Positions 42,956 to 50,429 of a stretch of 50,429 bases of DNA are shown here, one piece after another. The stretch spans positions 1 through 50,429 of the forward strand of contig NZ_JBLYZJ010000016.1 in the NCBI RefSeq assembly GCF_048551375.1, read 5' to 3'. The stretch is from Faucicola sp048551375. GTDB taxonomy: Bacteria; Pseudomonadota; Gammaproteobacteria; Pseudomonadales; Moraxellaceae. Below the pieces are notes generated by a model that had not been told where the DNA came from, ran no database searches, and saw only the letters and a program-made list of their open reading frames with translations. The position numbers were made by a program, and so were the translations under genes. How positions within the stretch are numbered: position 1 is the stretch's first letter; each line of letters begins with the position of its first letter.

Positions 42956-44893
42956 CTACTTCATCAACAACGCATTAATCCGCTTTAGATACCCTGCTGG
43001 GTCTTCAAGCTGACCGCCTTCTGCCAATAACGCTTGGTCAAAAATCACTTGGGCAAGGTCATCAAACTCACTCGAATTTTCCAATTTTTGAATCAACGGA
43101 TGGTTCGGATTAACCTCAAGAATTGGTTTGGTTTCTGGCACGGCTTGCCCCATTTGCTTAAGAATTTGTACCATTTGAGGCGATAGCTCACCGTCAGCGG
43201 TGACTAGCAACGCAGGGCTATCGACCAGACGGTTTGACACACGCACATCTTTGGCACGATTTGACAATACGCCTTTGAGTTTATCGACCACAGGTTTCAT
43301 CGCTTCGCTGGCTTTTTCGGCTTCGGCTTTTTCTGCTTCATCGGTCAAATCACCCAAATCTACCGCACCTTTGGCGATATTTTGTAGTGGCGTACCGTCA
43401 AATTCAAACAAGAAATTCATCGCCCATTCATCGACACGGCTAGTCATCAAGATGACTTCAATGCCTTTTTTCTTAAACACTTCCAGTTGTGGGCTAGATT
43501 TGGCACTCGCTAGGCTGTCGGCAGTCAAGTAATAGATGGCTTTTTGACCGTCTTTCATGCGGGCTTTATAGTCGTCAAAACTGGTCGCCACGTTGTCATC
43601 GGTGGTGGTGGCATAACGCAATAATTTGGCGATTTTCTCTTGATTGCTTTGGTCTTCACCCAAGCCTTCTTTGATAACATCGCCAAATTCGGCATAGAAT
43701 GCCTTATATTTGTCTTGTTTTTCTTGCTCATCACTATTTGCCAAACTTGCCAACATGGTCAACACACGGCGAGCGTTACCGTCACGAATGGCTTTGACAT
43801 CACGGCTTTCTTGCAAAATCTCACGGCTGACGTTCAAAGGTAAATCCGCAGTATCAATCACGCCTTTGACAAAACGCAAGTACATCGGCAATAGTTGCTC
43901 GGCATCATCCATGATAAACACACGTTTGACGTACAATTTTAGACCGTGTTTTTGCTCACGTTGGTATAGGTCAAACGGGGCTTTTTTCGGGATGTATAAA
44001 AGCTGGGTGTATTGCAAACGCCCTTCGACACGGTTATGCGACCATGTGAGTGGGTCATCGTAATCGTAGCTTAGGTTTTTATAAAATTCGTTATATTCGT
44101 CATCGCTAATGTCGCTAGATGAACGAGTCCACAAGGCATTGGCTTGGTTGATGGTTTCCCACTCATCACTCACCACCATTTCGCCTTTGGCAGTTTCGCC
44201 TGCTTCTTTCTGCTCATCTGTCAGTTCTTCTTCTTGCCACACTTCTTTACGCATCTGAATTGGCAAGCTGATGTGGTCAGAGTATTTATTGACTAAGGTT
44301 TTGATTTTATGGCGGTCAAGGTAGTCGGTTTGGTCGTCTTTAACGTGCAGAATCACAGTCGTGCCACGTTCGGCTTTGTCGATGGTTTCGGTGGTAAATT
44401 CGCCTGTGCCGTCCGATACCCAACGCACGCCCTGTGAGCTTGGTTCGCCTGCTTTACGGCTTTCCACGGTGATTTTATCCGCTACGATAAAGCCAGAATA
44501 AAAGCCCACGCCAAATTGACCGATTAAATTGCCGTCTTGTTTTTGGGCATCGGATAGTTTTTCCAAGAACGCTTTTGTGCCAGATTTAGCAATCGTGCCG
44601 AGATGTTCGACCGCATCGGCTTCGTTCATACCGATACCGTTGTCGATAAATTTGATGGTTTTAGCTTCTTTATCAATGTCAATGCGAATGCGTAATTCGC
44701 TGTCACCCTCAAATAGGGTATCGTTTTGGTTACCCTCAAAACGCAATTTGTCGCAAGCGTCCGAGGCGTTTGACACCAATTCACGCACGAAAATATCGGC
44801 GTTTGAATACAATGAGTGAGTGACGAGGTGAAGCAGTTGTGATACTTCCGCTTCAAAGCTGTGTTTTTTAAGTTCAGGTGTTGTCTGAGTCAT
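42956..44893 (-). CDS. htpG: Molecular chaperone HtpG (Hsp90)
   Basis: A 645-residue bacterial Hsp90 that helps fold and protect client proteins using ATP. The GHKL ATP site is complete: ELVSNASDACDKL (about 38), IDNGIGMNEADA (about 90) and GQFGVGFYSGF (about 125). Middle-domain motifs such as LPLNVSREILQES (about 350) and the C-terminal dimerisation part are present. The length matches E. coli HtpG (624). It lies divergent from the acidic protein gene. A sigma32-like promoter candidate and a 62-base inverted repeat lie upstream. Confidence 0.97.
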   Translation of the reverse strand: MTQTTPELKKHSFEAEVSQLLHLVTHSLYSNADIFVRELVSNASDACDKLRFEGNQNDTLFEGDSELRIRIDIDKEAKTIKFIDNGIGMNEADAVEHLGTIAKSGTKAFLEKLSDAQKQDGNLIGQFGVGFYSGFIVADKITVESRKAGEPSSQGVRWVSDGTGEFTTETIDKAERGTTVILHVKDDQTDYLDRHKIKTLVNKYSDHISLPIQMRKEVWQEEELTDEQKEAGETAKGEMVVSDEWETINQANALWTRSSSDISDDEYNEFYKNLSYDYDDPLTWSHNRVEGRLQYTQLLYIPKKAPFDLYQREQKHGLKLYVKRVFIMDDAEQLLPMYLRFVKGVIDTADLPLNVSREILQESRDVKAIRDGNARRVLTMLASLANSDEQEKQDKYKAFYAEFGDVIKEGLGEDQSNQEKIAKLLRYATTTDDNVATSFDDYKARMKDGQKAIYYLTADSLASAKSSPQLEVFKKKGIEVILMTSRVDEWAMNFLFEFDGTPLQNIAKGAVDLGDLTDEAEKAEAEKASEAMKPVVDKLKGVLSNRAKDVRVSNRLVDSPALLVTADGELSPQMVQILKQMGQAVPETKPILEVNPNHPLIQKLENSSEFDDLAQVIFDQALLAEGGQLEDPAGYLKRINALLMK

Positions 44894-44929
44894 TCTTTTT
44901 CCTTAAAATTTAACAATAACCAATCATAA

Positions 44930-44991
44930 AAAAAGGTTAACCCTATATCAGTTAACACTGTCTTTTTATTATGGTTAATGTTAACCTTTTT
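44930..44991. repeat. GGTTAAC inverted repeat upstream of htpG
   Basis: AAAAAGGTTAAC (44930-44941) and GTTAACCTTTTT (44980-44991) are exact reverse complements with a 38-base centre that contains another GTTAAC (44951-44956). The block occupies the divergent region between htpG and the acidic-protein gene and overlaps the candidate htpG promoter. It could be a regulator site or a small mobile palindrome; related arms occur at 17633-17651. Confidence 0.6.
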
Positions 44992-44995
44992 CAAG
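44968..44995 (-). promoter_or_regulatory. Candidate sigma32 promoter for htpG
   Basis: On the minus strand a perfect CTTGAAA (44995-44989) is followed after 14 bases by CCATAAT (44974-44968). The -35 matches the heat-shock consensus fully and the -10 matches it partly (CCAT). It lies 75 bases upstream of the htpG start. htpG is a sigma32 gene in E. coli. A weak sigma70 reading (TTGAAA, 15 bases, CATAAT) is the alternative. Confidence 0.5.
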
Positions 44996-45044
44996 CTAAG
45001 GAAGAATTTTTTCTCCACCTAACTAATAACAACATGGAGCGGAT

Positions 45045-45842
45045 ATGAGTGATTTAAGTGAAGATGAGTTATTGTTCAGTGATGATTTGGATGAGGATGC
45101 ACTTGAAAAGCTATTGGCAGAAATGGTGGATGAACCGCCTACTGATACGGTCAGTGATGATGCACCACAAATAAAGCCCCAAACAGAGCTGGCGATTGAG
45201 CATGAAGCCCCACAGCGATTGACCGATGAGCATTTGGAGCAATTACTCCATAAAGCGAAAGCCGTACTAAATACCGTGAGTTCAGAGCCAAACAATGATG
45301 AAGAAGTGGTAACATCCCCAATAGTCGATGCGGTTTTGGCAAATCCGCCAACAACGGATATCAGCGATGATGAAACCCAACCATTAGCCTCATTAAGCGT
45401 TGAGCAACATCCTACTTTCACTAATTCGGTGATGGCTGATTCACCGATGATAGCAACGCATAAGGCATTCGATAAAAAACTTACCATGACAACAGATGAT
45501 ATCAAAGTAGCAACCCAAGGAAGTCAAAGCATGAATCAACAACCAGTGAATCAAGAAGCTAATACGATTAAACAACAAATTGCCATACTACAAAGCCAAA
45601 TCCATGAAATGACAGGGCAGTTTTTTTCGGCAAATGAGGCATCAGCCAAATTAATTAGCCAAGTGCGTGAATTGCAACTGGCGAATCCAACTGATTTTGT
45701 GATGACCTATGAGCAAACCCAAGAGCTACGCACCAAGCTTGTCACCGCTCGTAAGCAGTTTTTGGAGTTGACGAGTTTGCTTGATTTGGTGGAAGAAGCA
45801 TTAGAAAGCGAATCTTATACCAAGCTCACTCGTCCTAATTAA
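45045..45842 (+). CDS. Acidic coiled-coil protein of unknown function
   Basis: A 265-residue, strongly acidic protein. The N-terminus is a run of Asp and Glu (MSDLSEDELLFSDDLDEDAL), the middle is a low-complexity Pro/Thr/Asp linker (about 35-160), and the last third is a coiled coil (IKQQIAILQSQIHEMTGQFF then TQELRTKLVTARKQFLELTS). No signal peptide is present. I do not recognise the family. GGAGCGG precedes the ATG. It starts divergently from htpG, and its last base abuts the MITE-like element. Confidence 0.55.
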   Translation: MSDLSEDELLFSDDLDEDALEKLLAEMVDEPPTDTVSDDAPQIKPQTELAIEHEAPQRLTDEHLEQLLHKAKAVLNTVSSEPNNDEEVVTSPIVDAVLANPPTTDISDDETQPLASLSVEQHPTFTNSVMADSPMIATHKAFDKKLTMTTDDIKVATQGSQSMNQQPVNQEANTIKQQIAILQSQIHEMTGQFFSANEASAKLISQVRELQLANPTDFVMTYEQTQELRTKLVTARKQFLELTSLLDLVEEALESESYTKLTRPN

Positions 45843-46040
45843 TATAGGACTTACGCATAAGACACTGGATTCCTGCATTCGCAGGATGAGAGCCGTTAAA
45901 GCAAAACACTGTTTTGCAGGCTTGCAAGACGAGGGCTATGTCCGAAGTAACGAACATTTAATAACTCGTCACCCCTGTGAATACAGGGGTCTAGCGTCTT
46001 TATTCAGAGAAATTAAGTTATAATTTGCGTAAGTCCTATA
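45843..46040. mobile_element. MITE-like element with 15-bp terminal inverted repeats
   Basis: The 198-base element starts TATAGGACTTACGCA (45843-45857) and ends with the exact reverse complement TGCGTAAGTCCTATA (46026-46040). Inside are a GATTCCTGCATTCGCAGGA hairpin and a CACCCCTGTGAATACAGGGG hairpin followed by TCTAGCGTCTTTATTC. It has no coding frame, so it is non-autonomous. A shorter, degenerate copy (48426-48560) and a fragment (38776-38875) share the inner parts; the segment GAGAGCCGTTAAAGC onward to about 45950 is specific to this copy. The TATA at both ends could be a TA target duplication. Confidence 0.8.
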
Positions 46041-46167
46041 ATAATCTTAGGCGTATTTAACCAAATCGTAGGTTGGGTAGAGCTTGCGATACCCAACAAT
46101 TTCAATGGTTTATGTTGGGTGTCATTCTTCCACCCAACCTACAAATGGCATTTTTGCGTAAGTCCTA
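46041..46167. repeat. GTAGGTTGGGT palindrome ending in an extra element terminus
   Basis: GTAGGTTGGGT (46068-46078) pairs with ACCCAACCTAC (46132-46142). Inside, ACCCAACA (46091-46098) pairs with TGTTGGGT (46113-46120). A third copy of the terminal sequence, TTGCGTAAGTCCTA, lies at 46154-46167 in the same orientation as the right end at 46026. The whole gap between 45842 and the repair gene is therefore repeat DNA. It could be a nested insertion, or the outer element could extend from 45843 to 46167. Confidence 0.65.
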
Positions 46168-46209
46168 AATCTATAAGTACCAAAAAAAATTAAATACCAA
46201 TATTATGAT

Positions 46210-46677
46210 TTATTGATTTGCTATTAATTGGTGCAATCCATCACAATAAGCATCGTCATTAATTATTTCTCCACGTATTTTATACCAGTTTGGTTTTGCC
46301 TGAATTTTTTCAACCAATCGCTCAATATTCACCGCTAAATCCGTGTTACTGGGTGAAAAATCTTGATAAAAATGTTCATCAATGATGTGCCGAAAATCGA
46401 CAATATCATCCTTTAACGTGACCTTAAACCCTCGTTGAATAACTTCATCACGTAACGCAAAATAGCGTTGTTCAATAAAACCCAATTTATCATAAAAAAA
46501 CAGCACATGACCTGTCTGCATACGGTAGGTCGGTGGGATTTTTGCCAAAATTTTAGCTTGCGGATATTTGTCACAGGCTTGCTTAACCAATGCAAATAGC
46601 CGAGTAATCTCTCGATACTCGGCAAATAAATGTTGGTCGGTCAGCAAAGTTGGCTCAATAAGATTAATACGAGTCAT
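46210..46677 (-). CDS. T4 endonuclease V-like pyrimidine dimer DNA glycosylase
   Basis: A 155-residue protein that closely matches phage T4 endonuclease V (DenV). The N-terminus MTRINL gives the catalytic Thr2 amine after Met removal, Glu23 is in HLFAEYREITR, and Arg3, His16, Arg22 and Arg26 are present. Later parts GHVLFFYDKLGFI, RYFALRDEVIQRGF and PNWYKIRGE follow the phage protein. The C-terminus extends about 15 residues beyond it. The enzyme would excise UV pyrimidine dimers and cut the abasic site. It lies 16 bases after ispH in the same direction and may be co-transcribed; its far end borders the repeat region. Confidence 0.88.
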   Translation of the reverse strand: MTRINLIEPTLLTDQHLFAEYREITRLFALVKQACDKYPQAKILAKIPPTYRMQTGHVLFFYDKLGFIEQRYFALRDEVIQRGFKVTLKDDIVDFRHIIDEHFYQDFSPSNTDLAVNIERLVEKIQAKPNWYKIRGEIINDDAYCDGLHQLIANQ

Positions 46678-46693
46678 TTTCGGAAGCCATAAT

Positions 46694-47635
46694 TCAAGCA
46701 GGATTTTTTAGGGATTTTGGTAAGCTAAAAGTCACATTTTCTTCAATGCCTGATAATTCCACAGGCTTATCACCACCCCATGTTTGTAAGGTATCAAGCA
46801 CTTCTTGAATCAGCACTTCAGGGGCAGATGCACCTGCGGTCACGCCCACAGTTTGCACACCATCAAACCAAGCTTTTTGCATTTGACTGGCATTGTCAAT
46901 CAAAAATGCCTTTGCCCCCAATCGTTCTGCCAATTCTCGTAAACGGTTGGAATTAGAAGAATTAGGCGAGCCGATGACTAGCACGATTTCACATTGTTCT
47001 GCCAAATCTTTGACCGCATCTTGGCGGTTTTGAGTGGCGTAGCAAATATCGTCTTTGCGTGGGGCATGAATTTTGGGAAATTTTTCCTTTAACGCATCAA
47101 TCACCCCGGCGGTGTCGTCCATCGATAGGGTAGTTTGGGTGACGAATGCCAGCTCGCTATCTCGTGGCAAATCCAATTGCTCTACATCACTCACGTCTTC
47201 AATGAGATGAATGCGTCCGCCAAACTCTGGGTTAAAACGCCCCATCGTGCCTTCAACCTCTGGATGTCCTGCATGACCAATCAAAATCGCATCCATGCCT
47301 GTTTTGGCGAATTTATTCACTTCAATATGGACTTTGGTGACAAGCGGACAAGTGGCGTCAAATACCGTCAAATCACGGCGTTCAGCCTCGTCTTCCACCG
47401 CCTTTGACACACCATGAGCCGAAAAAATCACAATCGCCCCATCGGGCACTTCGTCCAATTCTTCGACAAACACCGCACCACGCCGTGCCAAGTCTTCGAC
47501 CACGAATTTGTTATGTACGACTTCATGACGGACGTAAATCGGTGGGGTAAAGCGTTCTAGGCAGACATTGACGATTTCGATGGCACGGTCAACGCCTGCA
47601 CAAAAACCACGTGGATTGGCGAGTAAAATTTGCAT
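46694..47635 (-). CDS. ispH: 4-hydroxy-3-methylbut-2-enyl diphosphate reductase
   Basis: A 313-residue iron-sulfur enzyme, the last step of the MEP isoprenoid pathway. The cluster cysteines are Cys12 (NPRGFCAGV), one in DATCPLVTKVH (about 96) and one in ICYATQNRQDAV (about 197). The substrate-contact motif IGSPNSSNSNRL (about 222) is intact. The ATG at 47635 has GGAAAA just upstream; an in-frame TTG four codons earlier is less likely. It leads a short run with the endonuclease V-like gene and diverges from gmk. Confidence 0.96.
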   Translation of the reverse strand: MQILLANPRGFCAGVDRAIEIVNVCLERFTPPIYVRHEVVHNKFVVEDLARRGAVFVEELDEVPDGAIVIFSAHGVSKAVEDEAERRDLTVFDATCPLVTKVHIEVNKFAKTGMDAILIGHAGHPEVEGTMGRFNPEFGGRIHLIEDVSDVEQLDLPRDSELAFVTQTTLSMDDTAGVIDALKEKFPKIHAPRKDDICYATQNRQDAVKDLAEQCEIVLVIGSPNSSNSNRLRELAERLGAKAFLIDNASQMQKAWFDGVQTVGVTAGASAPEVLIQEVLDTLQTWGGDKPVELSGIEENVTFSLPKSLKNPA

Positions 47636-47798
47636 AATCTTTTCCAAGCATATTTAAAATAATACAATTTTACCTAAGTTAGGCACTAATAACCATTTTT
47701 AAATGGTGAAAAATTGATGGAAAAAATCGTAAATTCATCATCAAACCTTGTTACAATAGATGATTAATTTTTCCCTTTTAGATAATTTAGGAATTTCT

Positions 47799-48416
47799 AT
47801 GACCAAAGGCTCACTTTTTATTGTCACCGCTGCCAGTGGCACAGGCAAAACTTCATTGGTCAAACAATTAGTCGCCACGACCAATGATTTGGCAGTAAGC
47901 ATTTCTCATGCCACACGCACCCCTCGTCCGGGGGAGGTTGACGGACAGCATTATCATTTTGTTAGCCGTGACCATTTTAATGAGATGATAAAAAATGGCG
48001 AATTTTTGGAATTTGCCGAAGTATTTGATAATTGTTATGGTACATCGCAACAGTCAGTGGAATTTATGCTGAATAATGGCTTGGATGTGATTCTCGAAAT
48101 CGACTGGCAAGGGGCGTTACAAGTCCAAAAATTGCGTCCAGATGCCACGATGATTTTTATTTTACCGCCAGACCGTCAGTCACTTCGTCAACGTTTGTCT
48201 AACCGTGGACAAGACAGCGAGCAAGTGATTGAAAAACGCTTGGCAGGCTCGGTACATGAAATGTCGCAATATTTGCATTTTGATTATGTGGTGATTAATG
48301 ACAATTTTGATGTGGCATTGGCTGAACTCAAAGCCATTATCATCGCTAATCGTTTGACCCTTACCAAACAACAAGAACGACATCACAATAGAATTTTGCA
48401 ATTATTGACGGAATAA
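47799..48416 (+). CDS. gmk: Guanylate kinase
   Basis: A 205-residue enzyme that phosphorylates GMP to GDP. The P-loop is TAASGTGKTSLVK (about residues 8-20), the GMP-binding loop is ISHATRTPRPGEVDGQHYHFV (about 36-56), and the lid and core motif LDVILEIDWQGALQV (about 92-106) is present. TAGGAA precedes the ATG, and this start gives the normal length; an in-frame ATG 13 codons earlier is less likely. It stands between ispH and the third repeat copy. Confidence 0.96.
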   Translation: MTKGSLFIVTAASGTGKTSLVKQLVATTNDLAVSISHATRTPRPGEVDGQHYHFVSRDHFNEMIKNGEFLEFAEVFDNCYGTSQQSVEFMLNNGLDVILEIDWQGALQVQKLRPDATMIFILPPDRQSLRQRLSNRGQDSEQVIEKRLAGSVHEMSQYLHFDYVVINDNFDVALAELKAIIIANRLTLTKQQERHHNRILQLLTE

Positions 48417-48425
48417 GTTTTATTC

Positions 48426-48560
48426 AGACCTTATGCAAAAGACACTGGATTCCTGCATTCGCAGGAATGACGAAGGTTTTTAATTATTCGTCACCCCTGT
48501 GGATACAGGGGTCTAGCGTCTTTGTTTAATAAAATGAATTCATAATTTGCGTAAGCTCTA
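48426..48560. mobile_element. MITE-like element, degenerate copy
   Basis: A 135-base copy of the element at 45843. Both ends are changed (left AGACCTTATGCA, right TGCGTAAGCTCTA), but the inside matches: GACACTGGATTCCTGCATTC, GCAGGAATGACGA, and CACCCCTGTGGATACAGGGG with TCTAGCGTCTTTG. It fills the gap between gmk and the converging LysR gene. Its hairpins may also act as the transcript end for both. Confidence 0.75.
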
Positions 48561-48561
48561 A

Positions 48562-49551
48562 TTATAAAAACACCGCAAAAATCCTTTCCCTTAACCACCG
48601 ATGCAATGGGTCATCATGCTGTGAGGCGTGCCAATAGCCATGTAACGCAATACTTGGCAAGGCAAACGGTAAAGCTGAAACCTGCCAATCCGCCGTTTTG
48701 GGAATAAAGGCGTGAGCAAGCTGACTGGGCAGGGTCAACAGTAGTGGACTTTCTTTTAATAATTGGCAAGCGGTAGCGTAATGCTGACAGCGTAAAGTCA
48801 CCTTGCGTTGCCGACCTGCTTGCGACAATAGCCTATCTTCCAAACTATCCCCCAATCGCCGTGATGACACGGTGATATGCGACTGAGCAAAATAGGTCGT
48901 AGCGTCCAGTACAGGGTTAAACCTGTCAAACTGTTTTTGGTCAAACGCTCTTTGCTCAAACTGGGGCTGATAATACGCCACCACAAAATCATCATGTAGT
49001 AGCGGTTGGTGATGAATGTCTTTATCCACCGCCCTTGCCACATCAATCGCAAAATCCAACGTACCATTTTTGAGTTCTTGCCCCAGTGCTTGGCGTTTTA
49101 GACGGCTACTGGTGAGCTGGCAGTGGGGGAGTTCGCTATTGAGTTTGGCAAAAATCTTAGCAAATACAATCAGTTCAATCTCATCCTGCATGGCGATGGT
49201 AAGTTTGCCAAAGGTTTGTTTGGCGAGGCTGGTGAGTTGCTCATCGGTCATGGATTCGTTGATGGCAAAGGCGTTTTCGAGTTGAGTAAAGGCGTGTTGA
49301 ACGGTGGGATACAGGCGTTTGGCGTAGGCGGTGGGGTGGAGTTGCCCTTGTTCTCGATAAAATAATTCATCATCGAGGGCGGTACGCAGGCGGTTGAGGG
49401 CGTGGCTGATGGCGGATTGGCTAAGGTGTAGTTCTTGGGCGGTGTGGGTGAGATTTCGGCTGTGGTAAATATGCAAAAATAGCCTAAGTAAATTTAGGTC
49501 GAGTTGGGATAGTGGGGTTTTACTTTGAGCATTTTTTGAGGTGTTTGACAT
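48562..49551 (-). CDS. LysR-family transcriptional regulator
   Basis: A 329-residue LysR regulator with its helix-turn-helix at about residues 18-77 (LDLNLLRLFLHIYHSRNLTH then LSQSAISHALNRLR). The LDLNLL start is typical of the NodD/LeuO-like branch. The C-terminal part is the usual two-lobed effector domain, without a recognisable ligand. It is divergent from a lipoprotein gene (74-base gap), which is a candidate target by position. Its stop abuts the element copy. Confidence 0.88.
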   Translation of the reverse strand: MSNTSKNAQSKTPLSQLDLNLLRLFLHIYHSRNLTHTAQELHLSQSAISHALNRLRTALDDELFYREQGQLHPTAYAKRLYPTVQHAFTQLENAFAINESMTDEQLTSLAKQTFGKLTIAMQDEIELIVFAKIFAKLNSELPHCQLTSSRLKRQALGQELKNGTLDFAIDVARAVDKDIHHQPLLHDDFVVAYYQPQFEQRAFDQKQFDRFNPVLDATTYFAQSHITVSSRRLGDSLEDRLLSQAGRQRKVTLRCQHYATACQLLKESPLLLTLPSQLAHAFIPKTADWQVSALPFALPSIALHGYWHASQHDDPLHRWLRERIFAVFL

Positions 49552-49624
49552 GATAATAGAATATTTGTTTGGTAGTGTGTTATAGTTTGGATTGCGATTG
49601 ATTTGAGAAGTTTAGGGGAATTTT

Positions 49625-50362
49625 ATGCTAAAGTCATTGGGTAAATTTGCTATTTTAGTTGTGATATTGGGTTTGTGTGGCTGTGATAGGCAAAATCAAT
49701 CGGAGCAACATAAGCAAGTAGCTGATTATTTACCATTTTTGAAAAGTCAGTGCAGTGGTTTGCATAAGGTGACGGATGTTGATGATTTGGTTCAGCAGAT
49801 GTATGCTAATATTGATTCGACTTGTTTGTTTGATATGCCTGCTAGTGAGCTTGAAAAAGTTTGGGGCTTAAAAGTTTTCGATTGGCAACTTTTTAAAAAA
49901 AGAACTACAGAAATAGATAAAAAAAAGTTCGATGAGTTTTTACAAGCACGAAATAAACATAATAAAGAAGGAAAAGGAATTTATGTTGAGATAGATGACA
50001 AAGATGAGAAAAGAAGATTACGTATAGTAACAACAGAGTCTTATAGTAGAGAAAATAACAATGGTTGGGGTGGTAGTTTGGGTCAAGGTAACTTTCCTCA
50101 AAAATTGCCACAGCCTAAAGTTATTAGTTTAGCGTCAATGGGAATTGCCTCGCCAACTGCCTCAACTGAACACCCAGAATATAATATCATACATTATTTT
50201 GGCAAATATGCCCCTAGAGCCAACTATTTATGGATGAATTCAGGAAAGGATAAACAAAAACCAGTCTTTATAATAACAACAGGAGTAGATAGCAAACCTG
50301 TCAATCCAACGTTATACAGGACAATCAACTCAACAGCTTTTGCAGACTATATTAATAACTGA
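49625..50362 (+). CDS. Putative lipoprotein of unknown function
   Basis: A 245-residue protein with a signal peptide (KFAILVVILGLCGC) and a lipobox-like LCGC, so Cys20 would be lipid-modified. The mature part is polar and has an early conserved-looking ADYLPFLKSQCSGLHKVTD; the middle is Lys/Glu rich and the base composition is AT-richer than its neighbours (about 49900-50060). A Gly-rich turn (NNGWGGSLGQGNF) lies near residue 140. AGGGGAA precedes the ATG. I do not recognise the family. A divergent LysR gene may regulate it. Confidence 0.65.
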   Translation: MLKSLGKFAILVVILGLCGCDRQNQSEQHKQVADYLPFLKSQCSGLHKVTDVDDLVQQMYANIDSTCLFDMPASELEKVWGLKVFDWQLFKKRTTEIDKKKFDEFLQARNKHNKEGKGIYVEIDDKDEKRRLRIVTTESYSRENNNGWGGSLGQGNFPQKLPQPKVISLASMGIASPTASTEHPEYNIIHYFGKYAPRANYLWMNSGKDKQKPVFIITTGVDSKPVNPTLYRTINSTAFADYINN

Positions 50363-50429
50363 AGTTACGCAGTCTTCAACAGCTTTAATTCGGCAAAAGC
50401 CGACTGAGAAGCTGAGAGTAATAACCGAT

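Noticed and set aside
45843..46040. A small CRISPR-like or tandem repeat array
   Set aside because: The repeats are inverted and unequal, with no regular spacers; the terminal inverted repeats fit a MITE-like element.
50390..50403. A terminator after the lipoprotein gene
   Set aside because: TCGGC and GCCGA form a short hairpin, but no T-run follows and the window ends soon after, so it cannot be called.

Overview
The window looks like a chromosomal segment of a Moraxellaceae gammaproteobacterium, most likely a Moraxella osloensis-like organism. This is inferred from the moderate-to-low GC content, the mix of genes (str operon beside an EcsC-family gene, a short phosphotransacetylase beside a diverged acetate/propionate kinase, a class I PHA synthase with phasin), and the protein flavour. 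No rRNA, tRNA, CRISPR array, prophage or transposase gene was found. Most of the window is core housekeeping DNA.

Layout. 0-5 kb: the str operon on the minus strand (rpsL, rpsG, fusA and the 5' end of tuf), driven by a good sigma70 promoter that overlaps the end of an EcsC-family gene. 5-11 kb: fabB, a small secreted protein, pabB, then hisC coupled to a small unknown gene on the minus strand, and a CynX/NimT-type MFS transporter. 11-19 kb: a ferritin convergent with lon, the type II secretion ATPase gspE, a P-loop ATPase gene broken by one in-frame TAA, truD and a DUF2147 protein. 19-26 kb: trpB with a clear promoter, a GNAT acetyltransferase, a minus-strand run (unknown gene, proA, a toxin-antitoxin-like pair, a GST), a phosphodiester glycosidase-like protein and ndk. 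26-31 kb: a 0.7-kb gene-free AT-rich gap holding an orphan terminator, then ispF-grxD-dnaX and a LysR regulator. 31-39 kb: a TPR/Sel1-like exported protein, coq7, and the PHA/acyl-phosphate block (phaC, phaP, acetate/propionate kinase, phosphotransacetylase), then trmB. 39-50 kb: a membrane protein with a pilin-like tail, a secreted unknown, a Tat-signal aminotransferase, htpG, an acidic coiled-coil protein, a T4 endonuclease V-like repair enzyme behind ispH, gmk, a second LysR regulator and a divergent lipoprotein.

How genes relate. phaC and phaP make and coat polyhydroxyalkanoate granules, and the kinase/phosphotransacetylase pair next to them interconverts acyl-CoA, acyl-phosphate and short acids. 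lon and htpG both have sigma32-like promoter candidates, consistent with heat-shock control. Short non-coding repeats fill several intergenic gaps: a MITE-like family with TATAGGACTTACGCA ends (one full copy, one degenerate copy, one fragment), a GTAGGTTGGGT palindrome, and smaller REP-like palindromes.

I did not find a convincing complete new system. The most unusual items are the DUF2628-like membrane protein fused to a pilin-like C-terminus, the Tat-exported HisC-like aminotransferase, the phage-type UV endonuclease, the ATPase gene with a single in-frame stop beneath a 46-bp palindrome, and the orphan terminator in the 26-kb gap.
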